Source: Halobaculum halobium (GTDB taxonomy: Archaea > Halobacteriota > Halobacteria > Halobacteriales > Haloferacaceae). Taken from it: 64,000 nucleotides of DNA. Shown in pieces: positions 44,092 to 51,889 of this stretch. The notes under the pieces were generated by a model that ran no database searches, had not been told where the DNA came from, and saw only the letters and a list, made by a program, of their open reading frames with translations. The translations under genes were made by a program, and so were the position numbers. Location of the stretch: the NCBI RefSeq assembly GCF_030127145.1, contig NZ_CP126160.1, forward strand, positions 62,001-126,000. Reading direction: 5' to 3'. Each line of letters starts with the position of its first letter. Position 1 is the first letter of the stretch.

Positions 44092-47000
44092 AACGCTTCG
44101 AGGAACTGTTCGAGTGTCTCGCGGTACTCGTCTTCCTCATCCAATCCGAACAGCGAGTAAATGAGATCGTTGAGTTCCGTCTCTAACTCCTCGATCTTGG
44201 CATCAATGTCTTTGACATTCTTCCGGTCTGTCCGCCAGGCAGCCAGCATCTCCTTGACCGTCGCGTCGCTATCAGGGTAGACGATTCGTGTTACGTCACC
44301 CGCCTTTACAGATCGATTCATCATTGCAGCGGCGACGTACGCTGCGTTCGCCTCACTTTCACGGATCCAGTCGTCGACGATTTGTTCTCCCTCGGCGTCG
44401 ACTATCGGCCCCTCAAGGTCCTCATCATAATTGGCCTTAGACACAGGAGAGTGACTCTCGTCCCACTCGTGCGTCAAGATCCGTTGCTCTCCGTCTACAG
44501 CGTCCAGATATGCCTCCGGGAACCGCTGTGTCCGAAGCTCAATGTCGCGTAGTTCGAGTATCTGCTCGACGAGGTCCTCAAAACGCCCTTTCTGTGTGCC
44601 GGGGTCGGTAATGATCGGAATGCGGCCGACGTACTGGGTTGTATACTTGTAATAGCCACCCGATTTGAGCGAAGTGACATGCTTCAGGTAATAATCGAAA
44701 ACCGTCGAATTGAGGAACGCGGAGAGATACGCCCGACGGTCTGCATACTCAGGTGGATACGGAGCACCGTAAGCAGCTTTGAATAGCCATGTCCCGTCTT
44801 CATCGATCATAAATCGGGTTTCGTCAGCAGTCTCCGCACAGATCAGTTTGGGTTCGGAGTGTTCTTTGTGGCTCTTCGGTGCGGTAAACTCGTACCAACA
44901 TTCCTCATCCTCCATTTTCCCACCCTCTCTCCCTTTGAGGTCTTCCTCGAATCGCTCGAAGTATTCCATCGTGGCTTCGTACGCATCTTCCATCGTTTCC
45001 GGGGCAATAGCATCGTAAGCGATGCCTCCGTCCCCTTGGGTCCGCTCGTATGGGAAAATAACGTGTTCACCAGACCAGTCCGATCGCCAGCGAGTCACAT
45101 CCTCACCTTGGAGCCATGGTCGGAGCAATGCCCTGTCGATCTCGACGGGTTCGTCCAGGCCCTTTGGTACGACCTCAACGGTTCCTCCAGTCTCATCGGC
45201 ATCGATACGATATCCTTCAGTTGGGACGACGAGATACACGTCGTTCATACCGGTCTGGGTCCCTGCATGGAGATCGATCAACCCAGATAACCGGGTGTCT
45301 CGCTGATCTTCTAAATGCTGGAACAGAGCCCATTCATCGGCCGGCATCGGTGCCCAGAACTCCTCCCGGAGATCACCTTGTGTAAACGGGAAGGTGTCAA
45401 TATGTGTGTAGCGTCCGGAGTCCTCACAGTGATCGCGGATCTCGGAGACAACAGCGGTATCCAGATCCATATCGAGTGACGTTCCCTCTTCCTCAGACTG
45501 ATGGCGCGTGTCCACCCATTGGTCGATGTCGAGCCCGTCCTCGTTACTGTCTTGACCAGCCGCAACCTCCGTATCCTCCTCGTCACGGCCCTTGACGCGA
45601 ACGCAGTTTATCTCATTTTTAGGCGCTCCGTGCCCCTCCGCGAGTTTCGAAGCGACGACGATCGCTGGATAATTCGTCGCATCCTGGAAGACGCCAGCGT
45701 CACGGAAATCGAAGAGGTCCTGCAGTTCCGTTTGTTGGGTGAGGTACGATCGGACCCCACGACCGTACCGGGCGACCATAAATTGGTTTGGAGTAATGTA
45801 TCCGAGTGTGCCGTCCGGCTTGAGCCAGTCGACACCGCGCTGGTAGAACGGACAGTAGAGGTCCGTCTTTCGGTCTGGGTACGTTTCTGAATAGACCTGC
45901 TCGTATGTGTCCTTGTCCTCTGCAGGGATTTTACCGCTCTCGACATACGGAGGATTCGCAACGACGTAATCATATTCGAGATAGTTCTTCACAACGATCC
46001 CAAGAGTGACGTCCTCGAACATCTTGAATAACCGACCGTCACCGTGATCAGACTGTAGTTCAGCCACCAGTTCGAGGAGTTCCTCAACGTACGATTCGAG
46101 GAACGACGACAAGGGACCGGCCGCATGATCGAGATACTGCTCCAGCGCCCGATCGAGTGAGGCGATAGTCGCGTCGTATTCCGTGAGCGTTCCCCCTGGC
46201 GTGGGTGCATCGACGTGGGCTCGAGTAACGTCGAGCATCGCCTGAAGCACGCGGAAGTAATCACCGTAGTTGACGACGCCGACTGTCGCCCCGCCTCGTT
46301 CTTTCAAGGCGTCGTAGGTCGGAAGGGTCAGCTCACGAGTGAGGAAGTCATCACCATTTTCGCCTGCCTCGCTGTCGGCTGTAAGCGGCAGGTCGATCGG
46401 TACTCTGACGTCCGTACTGTCTTCCTGGATCGTGTTGAACGTTTGCTGCCCCTCACCATCGATGTCCGCTCCAGGTCCACTTACCTCGTTTTCGAGCGTG
46501 TCTGCCCGAAAGATGGGTAGTCGCCGCAGCGTGAATTCGGGATTCTTGTGTTTTGCCTCGCGATATTGTGGGAGGATAGTGAGCGTGAAGCTGATCTGTG
46601 CCATCAGCACCGCAAAGGGGTGAATATCGATCCCCACGATTCGGGGTTCAAGGCAGAGCGAACGGAGTTCTTCCGCCCAGTCAGGGTCAGCCGAGCGGCG
46701 TTCGATATCGTCGAGATGTCGCTGTAACGCCTCCGTAAGAAATGTCCCCGACCCACAGGAGGGATCGATCAGTCGTTTGCGGCCAACTCCCTGCTGGTAG
46801 CCGACCCGATCCAAAATCAAATCGACGAGTTCTGACGGCGTGTAGAACTCACCGAGGGCTTTCCGAGTGTCGGCATCGAAATATCGTTGATATAGCCCGC
46901 CGAGAAGGTCAACATTATCGACCTCTGAGAAGTCGAACTTCAGGACCGCAAAGAACAGTTCTCCGAGAGCCTTGCTGAACGAGTCGCGAACGGCTTCAAC

Positions 47001-48155
47001 TGACGGGTCGACGTCGGTCGCCCCGCTAAGATCGCCGAAACGCGCAGCATGCTCCGACTCGGCGATCGTGTCCCGATAGCCGTCAGTCCACCAGACAAAC
47101 AGATCGTCCTCAAAGAGACTCTCGATCAGCTCATTCCGAAGCTGACCGAACACCGAATCGATGAGCGAAGGGTACTCAGCAGGGTCAATACTATCCGACC
47201 GATCACCGAGGCTGTCAAGTCGACCACGCAACGGATCGTTCTCAAAGAAGCCGTAGTCGTCACAAGCCTTGGCAAGAAAGAGCCGTGAGAGGAGAGCGAA
47301 TCCTGTCTCCAGTGAGAACATGAAATCAGCAAGCAAATCCTGGCTGATGTTGTCCTGAATCTCGTTTTCACCGTCAGGAACGACATACGGGTACCAAGCC
47401 CGTGGGACGTTCTTTTTGCTGGGTATATCGGCGTAGCTCTGTCGCCAGAATTTGAACGCGCCGCGAACGAACGATTGATCTTGCTCATCGCGAAGTTCCG
47501 CTAACAGCGCCATCGTTGCCTCGACTAGTTCACCGAATGACCCCTGCCGATCGAATCGAAAAGTATCGAAGAAGAATGTTTGAGCAATCTCTGACTCGAG
47601 TCCCAGCTGGTTCGTCGCGATCCATTCCCGGTACTCCTCGACGTGGGCTGTCGACCCTAACGACCACTCTCCTTTGTCGAGCGCATCGGCGACAGTATCG
47701 AGATAATCGACACCGGATGCGTCGCCCATCCCGAAATCGACGACTCGTTCCATTCCTTCACCATCTCGCTCGTACAGGCGGATGCTTCGACCGTTCGTGA
47801 GCACTCCATACTCCGCCTTGAGCGTGGATACATACCCTTCCAGTTGGGAGGTGTGGTCATTCAGCGACTCAGTCGGTGACTTGAATTCGTAGACTGCAAC
47901 GACGGCACTACTATCTCGCAGGGTCGTTATATCAGGCCGCGTTCCGTCCTCGAGTCGTCGTTCTTTCTGGATGTCACCACCGTGTTGTTCGAAACCAAGC
48001 GCATCAAAGAACCCACGATCGATGAACGCGTCTTCGACGTCTCCCTCGCTCATCCGATTATGAACATCACCGGCGATCGTTTCCAGAATGTCACCGAGGT
48101 CAGCACCGCTGGCCTCTTGTTCTTCTTCGCTTCCCGACGGATCCCCGGCTGGCAT
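44088..48155 (-). CDS. Type IIG-like restriction-methylation fusion enzyme
   Basis: About 1,355 residues from ATG 48155; a TTG nine codons upstream is possible. An N-terminal nuclease-like domain shows RPDITTLRD then AVYEFKSPTESL (D75, E90, K92: PD-ExK pattern as in HsdR/type IIG enzymes). The methylase core has FYTPSELVDLILDRVG and LIDPSCGSGTFLTEALQ (motif I, near 465), IVGIDIHPFAVLMAQ, and YVVANPPYVESG (motif IV, near 735). The target-recognition region follows from about 940 (DLHAGTQTGMNDVYLVVPTE), and the C-terminus is coiled coil. It should methylate adenine and cleave unmodified sites in one polypeptide. It is convergent with the AddAB-like pair, so the two may act together or merely neighbour. 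Confidence 0.85.
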   Translation of the reverse strand: MPAGDPSGSEEEQEASGADLGDILETIAGDVHNRMSEGDVEDAFIDRGFFDALGFEQHGGDIQKERRLEDGTRPDITTLRDSSAVVAVYEFKSPTESLNDHTSQLEGYVSTLKAEYGVLTNGRSIRLYERDGEGMERVVDFGMGDASGVDYLDTVADALDKGEWSLGSTAHVEEYREWIATNQLGLESEIAQTFFFDTFRFDRQGSFGELVEATMALLAELRDEQDQSFVRGAFKFWRQSYADIPSKKNVPRAWYPYVVPDGENEIQDNISQDLLADFMFSLETGFALLSRLFLAKACDDYGFFENDPLRGRLDSLGDRSDSIDPAEYPSLIDSVFGQLRNELIESLFEDDLFVWWTDGYRDTIAESEHAARFGDLSGATDVDPSVEAVRDSFSKALGELFFAVLKFDFSEVDNVDLLGGLYQRYFDADTRKALGEFYTPSELVDLILDRVGYQQGVGRKRLIDPSCGSGTFLTEALQRHLDDIERRSADPDWAEELRSLCLEPRIVGIDIHPFAVLMAQISFTLTILPQYREAKHKNPEFTLRRLPIFRADTLENEVSGPGADIDGEGQQTFNTIQEDSTDVRVPIDLPLTADSEAGENGDDFLTRELTLPTYDALKERGGATVGVVNYGDYFRVLQAMLDVTRAHVDAPTPGGTLTEYDATIASLDRALEQYLDHAAGPLSSFLESYVEELLELVAELQSDHGDGRLFKMFEDVTLGIVVKNYLEYDYVVANPPYVESGKIPAEDKDTYEQVYSETYPDRKTDLYCPFYQRGVDWLKPDGTLGYITPNQFMVARYGRGVRSYLTQQTELQDLFDFRDAGVFQDATNYPAIVVASKLAEGHGAPKNEINCVRVKGRDEEDTEVAAGQDSNEDGLDIDQWVDTRHQSEEEGTSLDMDLDTAVVSEIRDHCEDSGRYTHIDTFPFTQGDLREEFWAPMPADEWALFQHLEDQRDTRLSGLIDLHAGTQTGMNDVYLVVPTEGYRIDADETGGTVEVVPKGLDEPVEIDRALLRPWLQGEDVTRWRSDWSGEHVIFPYERTQGDGGIAYDAIAPETMEDAYEATMEYFERFEEDLKGREGGKMEDEECWYEFTAPKSHKEHSEPKLICAETADETRFMIDEDGTWLFKAAYGAPYPPEYADRRAYLSAFLNSTVFDYYLKHVTSLKSGGYYKYTTQYVGRIPIITDPGTQKGRFEDLVEQILELRDIELRTQRFPEAYLDAVDGEQRILTHEWDESHSPVSKANYDEDLEGPIVDAEGEQIVDDWIRESEANAAYVAAAMMNRSVKAGDVTRIVYPDSDATVKEMLAAWRTDRKNVKDIDAKIEELETELNDLIYSLFGLDEEDEYRETLEQFLEAF

Positions 48156-48229
48156 ACAGAGGAATTCCACTGCCGTCGTCAAAAAACACTTGTTGTGTAG
48201 TTCCTCGCGCCGCGGTGGTTGTGTTTGTT

Positions 48230-48248
48230 GGCACCGTGAATGGGTGCC
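48230..48248. promoter_or_regulatory. Palindrome in a divergent promoter
   Basis: GGCACC-GTGAATG-GGTGCC lies in the roughly 100-bp region shared by the restriction-methylation gene (minus) and the gene at 48282 (plus). A TATA-like GTAAAAC at 48253-48259, about 26 nt before the ATG at 48282, follows it directly, so a repressor here could control both genes. Confidence 0.4.
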
Positions 48249-48281
48249 GGTGCGTAAAACCGGTCATCGTTACTCGATTCG

Positions 48282-48770
48282 ATGTCAACAAACTGTCTGA
48301 TCCGGTTCAAAAGTCCGGATCACGGTCAGGTCGCACAGGTGTACAAGCACTATGATGGATCTCCGGAGCGCGTGATCAAACGTCTACAGACACTACGCGT
48401 AATTCTAATTGCAACAGGATGTGTCCGTGGACCCACCTATGCTGCTGCCCAGTTCATCACTCTCGAACAATTCCAGCAACTGGCCGATGCCGCTGACAAC
48501 TGCACGAAGGAGGACGATATGAGTTCGCTGGATTGGCTCACGGACCTCGATCAGCCACGCGGACTCCTTGGGTTGGGAGTTCTCGACTCGCGTGATTCGG
48601 TGCCTCAGGACGTTGCTTACCTATACGAAGTCGAAGTGCCAAATCTGGGTAGCCCAACAACGTGGTCGGTTCGAATTAGCTCAAAGCAGTCACTCTCCAC
48701 CTCGGTTCCCGTCGCTGAGCTATACGAGTCGACGTCTTGGTCACAGACTGGCGATCTAACTGAATTGTAG
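48282..48770 (+). CDS. Hypothetical protein with a 'YKHYDG' motif
   Basis: 162 residues. CLIRFKSPDHGQVAQVYKHYDGSPERVIKRL resembles the opening of a scattered family of uncharacterised small proteins that carry a lY(K/Q)HwDGyP signature after a first beta strand; I cannot name a function. The second half is beta-rich (VAYLYEVEVPNLGSP, WSVRISSKQSL). It shares a promoter region with the restriction-methylation gene but runs the other way. Monocistronic: the next gene is 294 bp on. Confidence 0.65.
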   Translation: MSTNCLIRFKSPDHGQVAQVYKHYDGSPERVIKRLQTLRVILIATGCVRGPTYAAAQFITLEQFQQLADAADNCTKEDDMSSLDWLTDLDQPRGLLGLGVLDSRDSVPQDVAYLYEVEVPNLGSPTTWSVRISSKQSLSTSVPVAELYESTSWSQTGDLTEL

Positions 48771-49064
48771 CACTTCGAAACCGCTTCTTTCCCGATAGTC
48801 AGTACGCTGGGATTGATTGGTCACTATCGGTCCGATCATCCAAAACGAACACCAACTTGATGCAGTTGACAGCGTAGTCGCGAAGCGAGGAATTGCATCA
48901 GATGAATCGTCGAGTATTCCAGTATTCTCTCAGCACCTTCTACATTTTATTTATCAATATAGAATAATAGGGGTGTTCTAGTACAGGTGACTGAGTTGCT
49001 GGACCAGACCGAAATGGATTCTGTACCGGTAAAATCTCAGTACCTCTGACTCGTAGCTCACAGT
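48771..49064. other. Non-coding gap with an AT-rich promoter-like stretch
   Basis: No gene seen. ATTTTATTTATCAATATAGA near 48945-48965 is strikingly AT-rich compared with its surroundings and is the best promoter candidate for the zinc-ribbon gene, giving a leader of some 70-90 nt. Confidence 0.45.
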
Positions 49065-49577
49065 ATGCCCTACTGCCCGAATTGTGGGTGCCAAGTCAAG
49101 GCGGTTCACCACTACTGCGGATCCTGTGGCCAAGCACTGTCTGAGATTGCAGGGTCGGAGAGCGATCCACCAATGGCGGTCGAGAGAGATGGATTCCTGT
49201 CACTGCGTTCGCTCTCGTACGTCAATGAACTACTAGGCGGAGAACAGGAACTTGACCGAGATTCTGTCTCCTACACACAGCTGTCGCAAGAGGTGAGCGC
49301 TGCATTTGCGGATTTCGCTCGTCTGGCAATGGTCAACGATCTCGATCTTCTTCAGCTCTGGGCGACTGGTTCGAACACGGCTGCATTGAGTAAATCGGTC
49401 GATGATATGAACAACAACCAGTTCCAAGAATGGCTTGCTGCGATTGGGCTGGGGCGAACTCTTCGGATGTACGATGACGCACTACATACGGAGTTCGAGG
49501 ACGAGTTCAACGACAGACTGCAGAAACTAATCGAGGTCGCAAATGAAGAACTCGACGACGGGGAGCTAACGGGGTAG
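49065..49577 (+). CDS. Zinc-ribbon protein of unknown function
   Basis: 170 residues. The N-terminus is a zinc ribbon with C4-x2-C7 and C18-x2-C21 (PYCPNCGCQV, HYCGSCGQAL). The remaining 140 residues are helical and acidic, with no recognised motif (SYTQLSQEVSAAFADFARLA; NNNQFQEWLAAIGLGRTLRM). Many haloarchaeal proteins use such a ribbon for protein or nucleic-acid contacts. No co-transcribed neighbour is obvious. Confidence 0.7.
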   Translation: MPYCPNCGCQVKAVHHYCGSCGQALSEIAGSESDPPMAVERDGFLSLRSLSYVNELLGGEQELDRDSVSYTQLSQEVSAAFADFARLAMVNDLDLLQLWATGSNTAALSKSVDDMNNNQFQEWLAAIGLGRTLRMYDDALHTEFEDEFNDRLQKLIEVANEELDDGELTG

Positions 49578-49707
49578 TTCTACGCTGCACAAGCGAGATG
49601 ATCTGTTGATATCTGGGTCGTTCCCTACTACGATTCCCTTGGTGAGGTGGTATACTCAGCACGAAGATAGCTTTTTGAGGATCTTGTTCAAAAGTTAGTA
49701 GACGTGT

Positions 49708-50760
49708 ATGGCGGACGCACCGGATGCTGAACGGCAGGCAGCCGAGCCCGATGCAGGAGATGTCCTTAGCGTGTCACAGCTGAACGACCGGATCGCGTCG
49801 GTCGTCCAGGACACGCCTGCCCTCAACGGCGTCCGCTGTATCGGGGAGGTCACTGACCTCCACAAAAACAGTACGGCGCTCTACTTCACGCTGACCGACG
49901 GCGACGCCGAACTCCCCTGTATGATCTGGGCAAACCGTTACCGGGAGATGGATGCCGACCTCGAGGACGGGACCGAAGTCATCCTCGAGGGCGATATCGA
50001 CTACTGGGTCGAAGGTGGGAAAATCGACCTCAAACCGTGGGAAGTGATCGTCGTCGGCGACGGCGACCAAGCGGCTGCCGTCGAGCGACTGCGAAGCGAA
50101 CTCGAAGAGCGTGGCTGGTTCGACGACGAGCAGAAACAGCGACCGCCGGCGTTCCCGGAGCGGGTCGGTGTCGTGACCTCGCTTCGGGGCGACGCCCGGT
50201 ACGACATCCAGAACGCGATCCACGGACAGGACCCCACCGTTGACATCCTGGTGAAGGACGCAACCGTCCAGGGGTCGAACGCGCCGACGTCCATCGCGAA
50301 CGGCATTCACCATCTCGACCGCTCGGAGGACGTCGACGCCATCATCGTCGGTCGCGGCGGGGGGAGCGATTCGAACCTCCAAGCGTTCAACACTGAGCGA
50401 GTCGCGGAGGCGATCTTCACCGCCAATACCCCGGTAGTCACCGCCATTGGACACACTGATGACCGACTCATCGCGGATCAGGTGGCGGACGTCGCGACGA
50501 TCACCCCGACCGCCGCGGGCGAGTATATCGTGAACTCCCGCCAAGAGTTCCTTGCGGGCGAGATCGAGCCGCTGGAGCAACAGCTCGACGCCGCGTACGA
50601 GACCTTCCAGCAGGACCACGAACACGAACAGGAGCTCGCCGAAGCAGTCGATGAAGCGACCGCACCCGAGGGCCTCCCACCGATTTACTACAAGGTCGCC
50701 ATCGTAGTGCTGCTGTTGCTGTTGTTGGTCATCACCGGACTTTGGCTGGGGGTGATCTAA
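49708..50760 (+). CDS. xseA: Exonuclease VII large subunit with a C-terminal membrane helix
   Basis: 350 residues, shorter than bacterial XseA. The N-terminal OB fold (LSVSQLNDRIASVVQDTP; LYFTLTDGDAELPCMIW) is followed by the catalytic domain: PERVGVVTSLRGDARYDIQN, VDAIIVGRGGGSDSNLQAFN, PVVTAIGHTDDRLIADQVAD. The long C-terminal coiled coil that binds XseB in bacteria is reduced to about 30 residues (LEQQLDAAYETFQQDHEHEQ), and the protein ends in a hydrophobic helix at about 328-348 (KVAIVVLLLLLLVITGLWLG). The small subunit follows 2 nt later. It should degrade single-stranded DNA. The membrane anchor is unusual for the family; whether it is general in haloarchaea is not known to me. Confidence 0.88.
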   Translation: MADAPDAERQAAEPDAGDVLSVSQLNDRIASVVQDTPALNGVRCIGEVTDLHKNSTALYFTLTDGDAELPCMIWANRYREMDADLEDGTEVILEGDIDYWVEGGKIDLKPWEVIVVGDGDQAAAVERLRSELEERGWFDDEQKQRPPAFPERVGVVTSLRGDARYDIQNAIHGQDPTVDILVKDATVQGSNAPTSIANGIHHLDRSEDVDAIIVGRGGGSDSNLQAFNTERVAEAIFTANTPVVTAIGHTDDRLIADQVADVATITPTAAGEYIVNSRQEFLAGEIEPLEQQLDAAYETFQQDHEHEQELAEAVDEATAPEGLPPIYYKVAIVVLLLLLLVITGLWLGVI

Positions 50761-50762
50761 CC

Positions 50763-50945
50763 GTGGCAAACGACTCCGAAATCCACGATCGACTGAGTCG
50801 CGTCGAGGAGATCATTGAACAGCTCGACGCGGACGAATGCGACCTCGATGAAGGTACAGCCCTCCATGAGGAAGGGGAGGAACTCTTGACCGAAGTTCGA
50901 GAGATCCTCGACGAGGGAAGCGGCGAAGTTGTGGAGCTCGAGTAA
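50763..50945 (+). CDS. xseB: Exonuclease VII small subunit
   Basis: 60 residues from GTG 50763, 2 nt after xseA. EIHDRLSRVEEIIEQLDADE, CDLDEGTALHEEGEELLTEV and REILDEGSGEVVELE give the two-helix XseB pattern with the conserved Leu-x-x-Gly-x-x-Leu-x-x-Glu-Gly segment. It binds the short coiled coil of the large subunit. A hairpin-plus-T-run terminator follows directly. Confidence 0.82.
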   Translation: MANDSEIHDRLSRVEEIIEQLDADECDLDEGTALHEEGEELLTEVREILDEGSGEVVELE

Positions 50946-50963
50946 GCGAGCTAGTTCTCGACT

Positions 50964-51016
50964 TTAACCAACGATCTCCTTATCGCGTCTCCCCCTCTGT
51001 TGGTTAAGTCCTTTTT
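50964..51016 (+). terminator. Inverted repeat followed by a T-run after xseB
   Basis: TTAACCAAC (50964-50972) pairs with GTTGGTTAA (50999-51007), 9 perfect bp with a 26-nt loop, and TTTTT at 51012-51016 follows. This separates the exonuclease genes from the conjugation operon. Confidence 0.55.
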
Positions 51017-51039
51017 CTACGAGGGCAACAAGTAATTTG

Positions 51040-51048
51040 GTTATAATT
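51040..51048 (+). promoter_or_regulatory. TATA box of the conjugation operon
   Basis: GTTATAATT is a near-consensus archaeal TATA box 109-117 nt before the first gene's ATG at 51157, implying a leader of roughly 85 nt. Confidence 0.5.
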
Positions 51049-51156
51049 TACTCGACAAACTTGCACCACTTGATAGCCAGAAAGCATTTAGGTATCATCC
51101 AACTACCGCGCCCATATGTACCGGGACTGAGCCGGTGCATACCCATACCCGCATGT

Positions 51157-51435
51157 ATGATTACGAGGTCAGTCACCATCGAAGACATCGATGACCTGTA
51201 CCTGATGTGGAACGACCACATCAACGCCTCCGCCCTCTATCGCCGCGCCCTCCGCGAGGAAATGGAAGTCCGCGGTGTTGACCCCGATGAACTCCGCGAC
51301 CTCCTCGAACGGGCCCGCGAGCAGGGCTACACACTCGAAGAGATCGCAGAGGACACCAACCGATTCGACGACCTCCAGTCGCTCGTCGAAGAGCAGCAAA
51401 GCCAGCCAACGGCTGGAGACGCCACCGATGATTAG
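51157..51435 (+). CDS. Small RHH-type regulator heading the conjugation operon
   Basis: 92 residues from ATG 51157. ITRSVTIEDIDDLYLMWNDH reads as the N-terminal beta strand and turn of a ribbon-helix-helix protein, and INASALYRRALREEMEVRG is the typical second helix of archaeal RHH regulators (INxSxLxRxAxREE). RHH proteins act as operon repressors or as relaxosome accessories that bind the transfer origin; either would suit this position, 6 nt before the pilin-like gene. The C-terminus is acidic and helical. An earlier in-frame start at 51037 is unlikely, being inside the promoter. Confidence 0.65.
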   Translation: MITRSVTIEDIDDLYLMWNDHINASALYRRALREEMEVRGVDPDELRDLLERAREQGYTLEEIAEDTNRFDDLQSLVEEQQSQPTAGDATDD

Positions 51436-51441
51436 CCCGCT

Positions 51442-51861
51442 ATGTCACAGGACCAGACTCCCTCCGACCCTGAGCGTAGCGTCGAAAACCAGTCACCGCT
51501 GACCGGGAAGATCCCTCGACAGGCAGCGCTCACTGTCGTCCTCCTGAGCCTGTTCGCTGTCCAGCCGGTCGCCGCCCAGAGTAACGCGGTCTGTAGCGCA
51601 GACAACCTCCCGAGTATGATTGAGGGGTTCTTCCAGCTGACCACCGCGCTGGGGATCGTCGGCCTCGCCATCGTCTGGCAGGCTGACTCCCTCATCGAGA
51701 TGTTCACCCTCAATCCCGAGCAAAAGAAGGGCCTCAAGCGCCACAAACGGTCGGCGATGAAGTCCGCGGTCGTCCTCGTCGTCCTCGGCCCGCTGTACAC
51801 CGTCGCCGGGTCGATGATGGGCCTCCCGCTGGCGCAGTGCGTCGACCTCGTCCCCTGGTAA
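51442..51861 (+). CDS. VirB2-like pilin/membrane subunit
   Basis: 139 residues. A positively charged segment precedes the hydrophobic stretch QAALTVVLLSLFAVQPVAAQ (about 30-49), which resembles a cleavable signal ending in AQ. The mature part has two membrane helices, TTALGIVGLAIVWQADSLI and MKSAVVLVVLGPLYTVAGSM, separated by a short basic loop (KKGLKRHKRS). Size, signal and two helices match VirB2/TrbC-type pilins of type IV secretion systems; two Cys (NAVCSAD, AQCVD) could form a disulphide. Function is inferred from architecture and neighbours. Confidence 0.6.
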   Translation: MSQDQTPSDPERSVENQSPLTGKIPRQAALTVVLLSLFAVQPVAAQSNAVCSADNLPSMIEGFFQLTTALGIVGLAIVWQADSLIEMFTLNPEQKKGLKRHKRSAMKSAVVLVVLGPLYTVAGSMMGLPLAQCVDLVPW

Positions 51862-51889
51862 CCACCCCACAGTCCCCGTTGCGAGCCCC

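Noticed and set aside
49774-50769. 331-codon minus-strand frame over xseA
   Set aside because: XseA motifs on the plus strand are unambiguous; the antisense frame is a consequence of GC-rich codon use.
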